Shown here: piece by piece, positions 56,726-64,000 of the stretch
Position numbering within the stretch: the first letter of the stretch is position 1
How the letters are laid out: every line of letters starts with the position of its first letter
NCBI GenBank assembly: GCA_016928435.1
Contig: JAFGKT010000075.1
Location: 28,489 to 92,488 of the forward strand
Direction of reading: 5' to 3'
DNA length: 64,000 nt
Source: Sedimentisphaerales bacterium
GTDB taxonomy: Bacteria; Planctomycetota; Phycisphaerae; Sedimentisphaerales; SM23-30
Position numbers and translations under genes: made by a program
Notes under the pieces: model-generated
What the model saw: the letters and a program-made list of their open reading frames with translations, nothing else
The model's database searches: none
Told to the model about the DNA's origin: nothing

Positions 56726-57172
56726 ATGAGCAGCGACAGCAAGCTCAAGCCAATAGAAGTTAAGATCGTAGCTGATCCGAATTATGTTTCGGTGGTACGT
56801 TCAGCGGTTCGTTCGGCAGCGGCATTGGTGGGGATGGCTGAAGAAGACATTGACAGCGTGAATCTAGCGCTGAGCGAAGCGATAACGAATGTTATCAGGC
56901 ATGGTTACGGGGGCAGTTGCGACGAACCGATCATATTGAATATAAATCACCTAACTGATGACCCTGATGGTGAAGCGTTGGAGTTTGTGCTTCGCGACTT
57001 CGGCAAGCAGGTTGCTCCGGAGACGATAAAAAGCCGGGATCTAGATGAGATTCGGCCGGGCGGGTTAGGGGTTCATATTATAAAATCGATCATGGATGAA
57101 GTGTCTTACGATTGTGCTGAGGAAAAAGGAATGACATTACGGATGGTAAAGCGAGTAAAAAGGGCACCGTGA
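56726..57172 (+). CDS. RsbW/SpoIIAB-like anti-sigma serine kinase
   Basis: A 148-residue HATPase_c protein with N box LALSEAITNVIRHGYGG and G boxes LRDFGKQV and GGLGVHIIKSIMDEV. This is the layout of anti-sigma kinases that phosphorylate STAS partners. ATG 56726 follows AGGAG by 7 bases; TTG 56723 also fits. A STAS gene follows 75 bases downstream, and the two may form one operon with the Mla genes. Confidence 0.85.
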   Translation: MSSDSKLKPIEVKIVADPNYVSVVRSAVRSAAALVGMAEEDIDSVNLALSEAITNVIRHGYGGSCDEPIILNINHLTDDPDGEALEFVLRDFGKQVAPETIKSRDLDEIRPGGLGVHIIKSIMDEVSYDCAEEKGMTLRMVKRVKRAP

Positions 57173-57246
57173 CACTGCATTATGAGTATGGATTAAACAG
57201 AGCGGTTAGCAGTTAACTGGGACGTTAGGAAGGCAAGAGTGACGAG

Positions 57247-57597
57247 ATGTCAGAAGCAGATAAAACAGGGGTGGTAAAGAATATCCGAAACGAGCAAAAC
57301 GCTGTGGTTCTCGAACTGCGGGGCGACATTGACATGAGTCGTTCGAGTGAGCTGCGCGAGCAGATATTGGACGTATTGCAACAGAAGCCGGCGGCATTGG
57401 TTATAAACATGACTGATGTCGCATTTATGGATTCATCGGGACTGGCTACCTTGGTTGAAGCGATGCAATTGTCGCAGCGTCACGGCAGCTCGCTGAGGCT
57501 TACGGGTTTGGCGACTCGTGTTAGGAGTGTGTTTGAGATATCGCGTTTGGATACTATCTTTGAGATATACGAAAGTGAATCAGAGGCACTAAGTTAA
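57247..57597 (+). CDS. STAS-domain protein, MlaB or anti-sigma antagonist type
   Basis: A 116-residue STAS domain with the classic phospho-site: VAFMDSSGLATLVEAM. The core VVLELRGDIDMSRSSELR and LRLTGLATRVRSVFEISRLD match antagonists such as RsbV. Its stop overlaps the start of mlaE as TAATG, and MlaB is a STAS protein in the E. coli Mla complex, so it could be the MlaB of this system. It may also be a partner of the RsbW-like kinase just upstream; both roles are possible. Confidence 0.8.
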   Translation: MSEADKTGVVKNIRNEQNAVVLELRGDIDMSRSSELREQILDVLQQKPAALVINMTDVAFMDSSGLATLVEAMQLSQRHGSSLRLTGLATRVRSVFEISRLDTIFEIYESESEALS

Positions 57598-58451
57598 TGG
57601 CTGATGCGCAAGAAAAAACGAAACAGTCTTGGATCATATCGTTTGTGGGCGGCATTGGCGCTTTGGTGCTGACAGCAAGTCAACAGTTTTTCAGCACAAT
57701 CGGCGGGATGTTCTTGCTGTTGTATGAAGCGGCTTTGGTTACGCTTAGGGGTTTATTTTTGCCTGGCGCGAAGATAGGGCGTGAGGCGTTGTGGTTTCAG
57801 ATGATTCGCGTGGGGGTTCGAGCGATACCGATTATCGTGCTGGTGGAGTTGGCGATTGGAATGATTTTGCCTTTGCAGATGTTTCCGAAGCTGAATGAAT
57901 TCGGTCAGGGCGATCAGATCGCGACTGTGAACGCTATCGCGGCGTTTCGAGAATTGGGGCCTTTGATGACGGCGGTGGTTCTGAGCGGTTTCGCGGGGGC
58001 GAGCATCGCTGCGGAAATCGGGACAATGGTAACCAACGAAGAAATCAAAGCGCTGCAAGCAATGGCGCTGAACCCGGTTAGTTTTCTGGTTGTGCCTCGT
58101 ATGCTGGCGACGATGCTGATGATGGTGGTTTTGACGATATTCGCGGACTTGGTGATGGTTGGCGGCGGCTGGCTGACGGGTATGCGTTTGGGGGTCGATC
58201 CGGATGTCTATTACCAGCTTTCGGTAACAGCGGTGGATATCGCGGGTTTTATAACGGGCTTGGTTAAAGCGGCAATTTTCGGCGTACTCATCAGCTTGAT
58301 CGCTTGCTACCTGGGCTTGTCGGTTAAGGAATGGGAAGGCAGTAACGGTGTCGGCCAAGCAACGACCAATACGGTGGTTTACAGTATTGTCGCGATTATC
58401 GGCGCGGACGCGGTATTTACGGTGATATTCTACGCGTATGGGTTGTTTTAG
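57597..58451 (+). CDS. mlaE: MlaE-type ABC transporter permease
   Basis: A 284-residue inner-membrane permease of the lipid-transport family, with about five to six helices and the conserved region AFRELGPLMTAVVLSGFAG followed by ASIAAEIGTMVTNEEIKAL. It works with the MlaF ATPase and MlaD to move phospholipids across the envelope. Its ATG overlaps the STAS stop, implying coupled translation. Confidence 0.9.
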   Translation: MADAQEKTKQSWIISFVGGIGALVLTASQQFFSTIGGMFLLLYEAALVTLRGLFLPGAKIGREALWFQMIRVGVRAIPIIVLVELAIGMILPLQMFPKLNEFGQGDQIATVNAIAAFRELGPLMTAVVLSGFAGASIAAEIGTMVTNEEIKALQAMALNPVSFLVVPRMLATMLMMVVLTIFADLVMVGGGWLTGMRLGVDPDVYYQLSVTAVDIAGFITGLVKAAIFGVLISLIACYLGLSVKEWEGSNGVGQATTNTVVYSIVAIIGADAVFTVIFYAYGLF

Positions 58452-58536
58452 GAACCCGGAGACAATCGGAAAAGTAAAGTACCCGGCAATGATACTGTAA
58501 TATTGTAGAGACGGAACAAAGGCGAAGAGCAACTCA

Positions 58537-59406
58537 ATGGCAATGGAGCACGAAAACATAAGTGAAGAAGCGGTTATCGAGCTGGACGGCGTAACGAAAA
58601 GTTTCGGTACGCAAAAGGTGCTGGACGGTGTGAATCTTCATGTCAAGCGTGGGGAGATCATGGTGGTAATGGGCGGCAGCGGTTGCGGCAAAAGTACTCT
58701 GCTGAACCACATGATCGGCGCGTTGACTCCTGACAGCGGCAGCGTGAAGTTGTTCGGGCGAGATTACGCAACGATGACTGACGAAGAACTGGCTGAAACA
58801 CGGATGCGTTTTGGTATTTTGTTTCAGTCGGGTGCGTTGATTAGTTCATTGACGATCGGCGAGAACGTAGCGTTGCCTTTGCGGGAACACAAATCGCTGG
58901 ATGACAACATCATTGATATTATGGTAAAGATAAAGTTGGAGCTGGTTGGTTTGCGTGAGCATGCGGATAAGATGCCGGCGCAGCTTTCTGGGGGCATGAA
59001 AAAGCGCGCGGGTTTGGCTCGGGCGGTTGCGCTAGATCCGCAAATATTGTTTTACGATGAGCCTAGTGCGGGGTTGGACCCGGTGACTAGTGCGCAGATT
59101 GATCAATTGATAATCGCATTGACGCGCAAATTGCACGTAACGAGTGTGGTGGTGACTCACGAGATGGATTCGGCTTTTACGATCGCTGATCGGATGTGCA
59201 TGTTGGATTTGGGGAAAGTCATGCGGATCGGGTCGCGCAAGGAATTTGAGGATTTGCGGGACGCGGCGGACGGCGAGTTGAAGTCCGAGCAGGACTTATT
59301 GATCCGTCAATTTTTGCGGGGCGGGGCAGAAGGGCCGATCACTGACAGACAGCAAAGCAGCGGGTATGCTGACGATTTGTCGTTGGTAGCGACGCGCACA
59401 CAATAG
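58537..59406 (+). CDS. mlaF: MlaF-type ABC transporter ATPase
   Basis: A 289-residue ABC ATPase: Walker A GGSGCGKST, Q loop ILFQSGALISS, signature LSGGMKKRAGLARA, Walker B QILFYDEPSAGLDP and switch VVVTHEMDSAF. The MKKR signature variant is typical of the MlaF/TtgB lipid-transport group. It lies 85 bases after mlaE. The C-terminal ~30 residues extend beyond the core and may contact MlaB. Confidence 0.92.
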   Translation: MAMEHENISEEAVIELDGVTKSFGTQKVLDGVNLHVKRGEIMVVMGGSGCGKSTLLNHMIGALTPDSGSVKLFGRDYATMTDEELAETRMRFGILFQSGALISSLTIGENVALPLREHKSLDDNIIDIMVKIKLELVGLREHADKMPAQLSGGMKKRAGLARAVALDPQILFYDEPSAGLDPVTSAQIDQLIIALTRKLHVTSVVVTHEMDSAFTIADRMCMLDLGKVMRIGSRKEFEDLRDAADGELKSEQDLLIRQFLRGGAEGPITDRQQSSGYADDLSLVATRTQ

Positions 59407-59448
59407 AAATTAACAGAAGTATTAATAAACGGGCAATGGAATTTGAGC

Positions 59449-60777
59449 ATGGCAAAAAGAAGTCTTAACGAGGTAAAAGTCGGCATAACGGTTCTGGCGG
59501 CGCTGGCGTTAACGATGTATATCGTGATAACTTTGGCGGACTGGTCGAATTTGTTTACGACGAAGAACGATATAACGATGTCCCTGCCTTATGATTTGGG
59601 TTTGCAGGGTTTGGATGTCGGCAGTACGGTGTATGTCGGCGGGGCGAAGATAGGGCAGATAGTATCGACGCGTATCGATCCGCCGAGCGCGGACGGCGAC
59701 CCGTGCGCCCTTGATAACGGTAGAGTTTATTTCACGATGCGGATACCGGCATCGTACCCGTTGAGATCTGATTGCCAATTGGCTGTGGAGAGCAATATGC
59801 TGGGCAGTCAGGCGAACCTTGCGATTTACAGCATGGGCACGCGTGATGGTGAGCTTTTGATGGACGGCGCGGTGCAGGAATTGGGGAAAGAAAACTTTTA
59901 TGGCGGCGCGATGGCGAGTCTGATGCGGCGGTTCGATGAAAAAGACCCGTGCAGCTGGATATGCATTATGGACCATCAATTGGATGTAAACGCGAATGAC
60001 AGTCTGTTAGGGAATTTGGTGGCGGCTTCGGCGTCGGTGGAGAGCTTGGCGGCGGCGGTGGATACTGAGCTTACGCTTGATCCGGAAGGGCAATCGGTAC
60101 GAAGTCAGATTCGGGCGATAATTGAAAATATCCGAGTGGTGCTGGCACAGGAACTGGACCGCGAGAACGCGGAAGCGGCTTTGGCGAAGATAAACGCGGC
60201 CTTGGACCGTATGAATTCGATTTTGACCACAACGGATGAATGGACCACGACAAACGCGCCGGTGTTGACGGATACGGTGAGCCATGTGCAGGGAATCGCG
60301 GCGGAGACGCACGAGGCGCTGCCGGGAATAATTGCTCAAGTTGATACAATTTTGGGTAATGTGAACGAGAGTATGGATATTGCCAGGACTGCTCTGCTGG
60401 ACGCGCAGGCGTTGATCAGGGATGGGCGTCAGATGGTGATTGCCAACCGAGCTAAGGTGGATCGGATTGTGGATGATCTGCGTGAGGTGGCGATCAATCT
60501 GCGGGTGACGAGCCGTGAGGTTCGTCGGGCGCCATGGCGGATTCTGTACACGCCTACCAGCGAAGAGATTGAAATGGAAGCGGTAGTGGAAACAGCGGGG
60601 AGATTTGTTTATGGGGCGGAACGATTGAGCGACTTGTCAACAGAGTTGCGGGAAGCGCTGGAAGCGGATGGCGAAGCTGCGGACCCGGAACGGATACAGG
60701 CGATTATAGATCAACTGGAAGAAACGTATGGGCACTTCGAAGAAGTTGAAACGGAACTGTGGGATAGAATCCAGTAG
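59449..60777 (+). CDS. mlaD: MCE-domain substrate-binding protein, MlaD type
   Basis: A 442-residue protein with an N-terminal membrane helix (about 12-31) and an MCE domain starting near residue 38 (ITMSLPYDLGLQGLDVGSTV and YVGGAKIGQIVSTRIDP). The rest is long and helical (about 180-440) with repeated amphipathic helices, longer than E. coli MlaD and more like the extended MCE proteins that form tunnels. It would carry lipid through the periplasm. ATG 59449 is chosen; a TTG lies 6 bases upstream. Confidence 0.85.
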   Translation: MAKRSLNEVKVGITVLAALALTMYIVITLADWSNLFTTKNDITMSLPYDLGLQGLDVGSTVYVGGAKIGQIVSTRIDPPSADGDPCALDNGRVYFTMRIPASYPLRSDCQLAVESNMLGSQANLAIYSMGTRDGELLMDGAVQELGKENFYGGAMASLMRRFDEKDPCSWICIMDHQLDVNANDSLLGNLVAASASVESLAAAVDTELTLDPEGQSVRSQIRAIIENIRVVLAQELDRENAEAALAKINAALDRMNSILTTTDEWTTTNAPVLTDTVSHVQGIAAETHEALPGIIAQVDTILGNVNESMDIARTALLDAQALIRDGRQMVIANRAKVDRIVDDLREVAINLRVTSREVRRAPWRILYTPTSEEIEMEAVVETAGRFVYGAERLSDLSTELREALEADGEAADPERIQAIIDQLEETYGHFEEVETELWDRIQ

Positions 60778-60820
60778 GTCGCGAATCGCGACGGATAGAT
60801 TGACCGACGGTAGATGGTTG
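60778..60820 (+). repeat. Post-stop repeat, family 6, copy 2
   Basis: Starts directly after the mlaD stop: GTCGCGAATCGCGACGGATA then GATTGACCGACGGTAG. GTCGCG and CGCGAC form a perfect stem around AAT. It matches 35511-35555. Confidence 0.75.
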
Positions 60821-60979
60821 GGATAAGACGTTCGGCGTTGGTCACTACTACAAGGAAGTACACGAAAAGACTAGTTTGCCAAAGGCGGGGTTGGTGCGAC
60901 AATGGGGGCGGTTGGTCAGGGATTTTTATCCACAGAGCGGCAATGGGATTTGTTGTTGGTTGGGATTGTGATGGGTAAT

Positions 60980-61020
60980 GAGTTCGAACCCGCCGAACAT
61001 AAAGTTCGGGGGCTAACAGT
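60980..61020 (+). repeat. Hairpin element, family 1
   Basis: AGTTCGAACCCGCCGAAC then ATAAA and GTTCGGGGGCTAACAGT. It lies in the 900-base gap after mlaD, which has no recognisable gene. Confidence 0.85.
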
Positions 61021-61074
61021 TATGATTGTTTGTTGGGGATGATGATTGTTTTGGGGATTTTTGGCGTCAGATAT

Positions 61075-61091
61075 GGTATGCACAGCATACC
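61075..61091 (+). repeat. Palindrome with CCCTAC tail, possible relative of family 3
   Basis: GGTATGC and GCATACC around ACA, followed by CTACAGCGG. It shares the symmetric design and the CCCTAC tail with the GTGTGCAA elements and, like copy A at 32834, precedes a family-4 repeat. Confidence 0.5.
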
Positions 61092-61106
61092 CTACAGCGG
61101 TGATTG

Positions 61107-61447
61107 AGCGCGCGGGGCGGCGAGTGGAAAATGCGCAGAGGCAACCAAGTGCGCGCCTGCGTTAAGGGGGTAATAAATGGGCGCGAAATGGGATAAGTGC
61201 GCGGAATTGAGAAGCGGGAATGAGAGAGTTGGTGGGATATGGGCACGCTTGGTATTAGAGTTGGGAGCTAGGGGCGCGGCATTGCGCAGCGCGAAGGATT
61301 ATCAGGAGCGCGCGGATGCGGGAAGTGGGAAAATTGGCGTTCAGAAATTGACAGAAACTCGTCGGTTTTGATCGGTTTTGGGTAAGAATAGAACGGTTTT
61401 TGGCAGAAATGAAAGCGTTTTTAGGGGTGGCGAATAATGCGCAATTT
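61107..61447 (+). repeat. Diverged ~300-bp repeat, family 4, copy 2
   Basis: Shares ordered blocks with 32960-33245, including CGCGCGGGGCG, AATGAGAGAGTTGGTGGGAT with GCACGCTTGGT, GTCGGTTTTGATCGGTTTTG and AGGGGTGGCGAATAATGCGC. It is 50 bases longer than copy 1. No coding gene is supported in it. Confidence 0.7.
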
Positions 61448-61680
61448 TTTATGGAGCGGATGTGAGAGGGCAGGGAATTGTTTTTGGCTTGATGGGGTTT
61501 TTGCGGGGTGGTATGATTTGGGGGCGGTTGGAATTTTTGCATAGATTGCCAAGAAGTGGATAGGGAAATTGGAAGAATTGAAGGAAGGACATGAAAAATG
61601 TACCGGGGACCTTTAATTCGCGTGAATTGGTTGATTGTATGTTTTAATAGCTCAAGTCTATAAAAGAAACGAGATAGATT

Positions 61681-62553
61681 ATGAATAAACATCTAAGAAC
61701 CTTATTGATTTTAATCGCATTTACATGTGCGATTATTGCTTTATTTGTTTGGACTAATGATGTACCCAAAAAACTGTCAGAGCGTTGGGTGTGGCGTATA
61801 ATTTCAACTGTTGTTTCAGCGGCTTTGACCTTTTTTATTATTTGGTATGAATATTTCAAGTCGCCCAAGGAAGACAAGCATAATACTATTACAATTACAG
61901 AAGAGATAAAATCGAAATTATATTCATTATATGATTCAAGAAAACTAGACTTGCCAGGTGAAATTGAAGCTGGCGACCATTTAGATCACAGTGCCTCGTT
62001 AAGGTCCGTAAAGAAATTCTTTAAACATAAAATAGATCTTTTAAATTTTTATGCTCAATATTCATTTAGTAAATCAATTGAAGACGTTCCCATTGGAGAA
62101 TCTGGCCAATTATGTTTATTAAGTTGGCAAAAATTATATGATGATAAGCGGTCAGCAATTAAAAGCTTGATTTACTCGGTATTGACTTCACTGTTTGGAG
62201 TTGTTGTGTTTGAACGCAAAGTTTTTACGTTTAAAACATTTCATTTGCTGAAAGTTCAGGAGTTGCAAAAGCTTAGATACTTGCATTTGAAACTTTTGGT
62301 GATTGGAATAATAACCCGGATTTCAGTTTATGTATTGTTGTTTATAACGATCTGGTTTTCCTTTAAATGCTTCCTGGGCATGTCAGAAAATTATGTTAAA
62401 AGCATCTCTATCGCCTTACTTTCCATGCTTGGCTTAGGTCTATGTGCGTTTCTGCTATACCAGTCCAAATATGTTTTTCTGCCAAATAAATTAAGACATA
62501 TTTCTCGAAAAGAATTTTTATTATTAAGCATTGACCCGATCCATGGTGTTTAA
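61681..62553 (+). CDS. Four-helix membrane protein of unknown function, AT-rich
   Basis: A 290-residue protein with two membrane helices near the start (about 6-25 and 39-60) and two near the end (about 201-225 and 236-258). Between them lies a charged cytoplasmic region with a moderately hydrophobic stretch at 156-172. No family is recognised. The gene is markedly AT-rich and its third positions are unlike the G-rich neighbours. Repeats flank it on both sides, suggesting a recent insert. No partner gene is adjacent. Confidence 0.5.
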   Translation: MNKHLRTLLILIAFTCAIIALFVWTNDVPKKLSERWVWRIISTVVSAALTFFIIWYEYFKSPKEDKHNTITITEEIKSKLYSLYDSRKLDLPGEIEAGDHLDHSASLRSVKKFFKHKIDLLNFYAQYSFSKSIEDVPIGESGQLCLLSWQKLYDDKRSAIKSLIYSVLTSLFGVVVFERKVFTFKTFHLLKVQELQKLRYLHLKLLVIGIITRISVYVLLFITIWFSFKCFLGMSENYVKSISIALLSMLGLGLCAFLLYQSKYVFLPNKLRHISRKEFLLLSIDPIHGV

Positions 62554-62609
62554 TAATCGCCTTGGTCAACAAAACGGGGGCTGACCTGTCCGCTTTATTC
62601 TGCACAATG

Positions 62610-62650
62610 AGTTTGAACCCCCGAGCGGTGACTCGGGGGCTAACAGTTTG
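62610..62650 (+). repeat. Hairpin element, family 1, GAG/CTC arm type
   Basis: GTTTGAACCCCCGAG then CGGTGA and CTCGGGGGCTAACAG. The arms CCCCCGAG and CTCGGGGG pair perfectly with a different loop. Confidence 0.8.
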
Positions 62651-62770
62651 GATTGTTGGTTAGAGTGATGTTTGTTTTTGGGGATTGGCGGCATCAGGGA
62701 TGGATACCAGGCACTACGCGTGCAGCGGGATTGGCGCTGGTATGACAGAGTCATTACGATATGCACATGG

Positions 62771-62810
62771 TGTTCGAACCCCCGAACATGAAGTTCGGGG
62801 GCTAACGGTT
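62771..62810 (+). repeat. Hairpin element, family 1
   Basis: TGTTCGAACCCCCGAAC then ATGAA and GTTCGGGGGCTAACGG. It is the cleanest copy, 120 bases after the previous one. Confidence 0.85.
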
Positions 62811-62871
62811 ATGGTTGGTTGTGGGGTGGTGGTTGTTTGGTGGGTTATGTTGCGTCAGGAATTAATGTGGA

Positions 62872-63852
62872 TTAGGGGGTGATGATTTTTAGGACGGCGT
62901 TGAAGTCGGGGCAATAGTGGGTGCAGAGGGATTTTGTGCCGCTTTGGGGGATGTTGCCGGTTGCTAGGCCTATGGGAGCGAAGCCTGCTAGGAGGATGGA
63001 GCAGATTCCGGCGCCGCTGTCTTCTAGTCCTATTACGGAATGGCGGTCTTTGAAGTCGATGCCTAGTCCGACGCGGCAGGTTTCGGCGTAGAGCCAGGGG
63101 TGGGGTTTTGGTGATAGTTCGCCGAGTGTTCCGGGTTGGCTGGGTCGGATGGCGTGGCCGGCGGTTATGATGGCGTCGTAGAAATCTTGGGGGTCGGGCA
63201 TTTTGAGAGTGCGGAATGCGGAGAGGATTTCGGGCCAGGCTTTTTCGTATAGGCCTGATGTTACGAGGCCTATTTTTATGTTTTGGGCTTTGAGTTCGAG
63301 GAGGAATTCTTTGAGGCCTGGCGCGGGGACGAAGGCGTCGGTGCGGCCTCGGCCAGCCATGATTTCGGCCATTTCGTGATGGGTGTGCTGGAAATAATAT
63401 TCGCGGGCGGCTTCGACGGTTTTGTCGGGGCAATATTTGGTGATGCAATATTGGAGGTGTTCGGAGACGCTGTGGCCCGATACGTGGGGCAAGTCAGCGG
63501 GTTCGAGTTGGAACTTGGGATTGTCGAGCAGGGACGCGATGGACTTTTCGATGATCCAAACCCAGAATGGTTCGCTGTGTACGCTGGTGCCGTCGAGGTC
63601 CATGAGGACGGCGCGGAGGGGTTTTTGAATTTGGACGGGGTGGACGGGATAGTAAGCGGGATACCCCATGGCGGAGTTGACGTAGGCGATGGTGTGGGTT
63701 TGGTAGGCGATGAATTCGACTTTGCGGTCGCCGGTTGCGGTGACGGAGATGACGCCTTCTCGGCCGGGCCGATGGATGCCGTCGGTGCATTGGTCGAGGG
63801 GGATCATGCCGGAGTCTGGGGGGATGGTGCCGATGTTGGGGATGGTTGTCAT
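62872..63852 (-). CDS. HAD-family phosphatase or beta-phosphoglucomutase-like protein with N-terminal extension
   Basis: A 326-residue protein. An unrecognised 80-residue extension is followed by a HAD domain: nucleophile motif AVLMDLDGTSVHSE (Asp85, Asp87), cap region with VSGHSVSEHL, motif II IGLVTSGLY, lysine in LSPKPHPWLY and motif IV VIGLEDSGAGICSILLAG. Motif and cap resemble beta-phosphoglucomutase or 2-deoxyglucose-6-phosphatase relatives. Substrate is unknown. The + strand of this leftward gene is strongly G-rich. Confidence 0.75.
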   Translation of the reverse strand: MTTIPNIGTIPPDSGMIPLDQCTDGIHRPGREGVISVTATGDRKVEFIAYQTHTIAYVNSAMGYPAYYPVHPVQIQKPLRAVLMDLDGTSVHSEPFWVWIIEKSIASLLDNPKFQLEPADLPHVSGHSVSEHLQYCITKYCPDKTVEAAREYYFQHTHHEMAEIMAGRGRTDAFVPAPGLKEFLLELKAQNIKIGLVTSGLYEKAWPEILSAFRTLKMPDPQDFYDAIITAGHAIRPSQPGTLGELSPKPHPWLYAETCRVGLGIDFKDRHSVIGLEDSGAGICSILLAGFAPIGLATGNIPQSGTKSLCTHYCPDFNAVLKIITP

Positions 63853-63884
63853 ATTGATAGGTTATCCTGAGTTAGGTTTTGGAC

Positions 63885-63933
63885 AGGGAACCGCGTGGGT
63901 AACATTGAACAAGATGTTCAAAATTACCCACCC
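63885..63933 (+). repeat. Palindromic repeat, family 2, right copy
   Basis: GTGGGTAA (63895-63902) and TTACCCAC (63924-63931) with GAACA/TGTTC inside, preceded by GGGAACCGC. It is nearly identical to the reverse complement of 24930-24977. Confidence 0.8.
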
Positions 63934-64000
63934 TAATTACATGACAAAAAGGCTGTTCGTCGATTACTATAGCTTATTGAAACAAAGGCTATTTAGTAAA

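Noticed and set aside
60926..60934. Perfect DnaA box TTATCCACA in the gap after mlaD
   Set aside because: It stands alone, inside a repeated phrase (GGTCAGGGATTTTT) also seen near 42980, so chance is likely.
16120..62810. Family-1 hairpins as simple rho-independent terminators
   Set aside because: The right arm is followed by CTAACGTTG and not by a T-run, and copies occur upstream of genes as well as downstream.

Overview
The window reads as a bacterial chromosome segment from a planctomycete, most likely Phycisphaerae-like. This is inference from its protein types and architectures: sigma/anti-sigma pairs with large anti-sigma partners, zinc-ribbon plus membrane proteins, futalosine-pathway menaquinone genes and a FloA-like protein. 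No rRNA gene is present and no database was consulted.

Left part (1-32.4 kb) is mostly leftward housekeeping genes. It opens with one long cluster read right to left: tRNA-Thr, tuf, rpmG, tRNA-Trp, secE, nusG, rplK, rplA, rplJ, rplL, rpoB and the start of rpoC. It continues with a YacL-type PIN-TRAM membrane protein, a phosphatase, a BshC-like protein coupled to a glycosyltransferase, and larE. Next are three menaquinone (futalosine pathway) genes, which surround an AT-rich gene for a SEC-C protein and a degenerate HD protein. Then come yggS, an acyltransferase, mnmA, a deaminase, lon, an HtrA protease, panB and a DAHP synthase.

At about 32.0-32.5 kb the base composition of the + strand flips. 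To the left C exceeds G even in genes on the + strand; to the right G exceeds C even in genes on the - strand. That is the sign expected at a replication origin. dnaA, with a cluster of DnaA-box-like sites upstream, lies 21 kb further right.

Right part (32.4-64 kb) is looser and more accessory, with long intergenic gaps full of dispersed repeats. Genes include two ECF sigma/anti-sigma pairs, a site-2 protease, rlmN, a UbiD decarboxylase, purB, pyrE, a phosphohexomutase, dnaA, rfbC and small lipoproteins. A partner-switching set (STAS, RsbW-like kinase, STAS) runs into an Mla-type lipid transport operon (mlaE, mlaF, mlaD). Orphans include a DUF3800 protein, an AT-rich four-helix membrane protein and a fusion of a FloA-like membrane domain to a GNAT acetyltransferase.

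The most unusual signal is not a gene. About 14 intergenic copies of a short hairpin element share flanks but have stem arms that change in a compensatory way. With one exception they lie right of the skew switch in one orientation; the single left copy is inverted. Several further repeat families, two of them about 190 and 300 bp long, occur as diverged pairs in the right part, and a compact double-hairpin with a terminator near 48.3 kb may be a small RNA.
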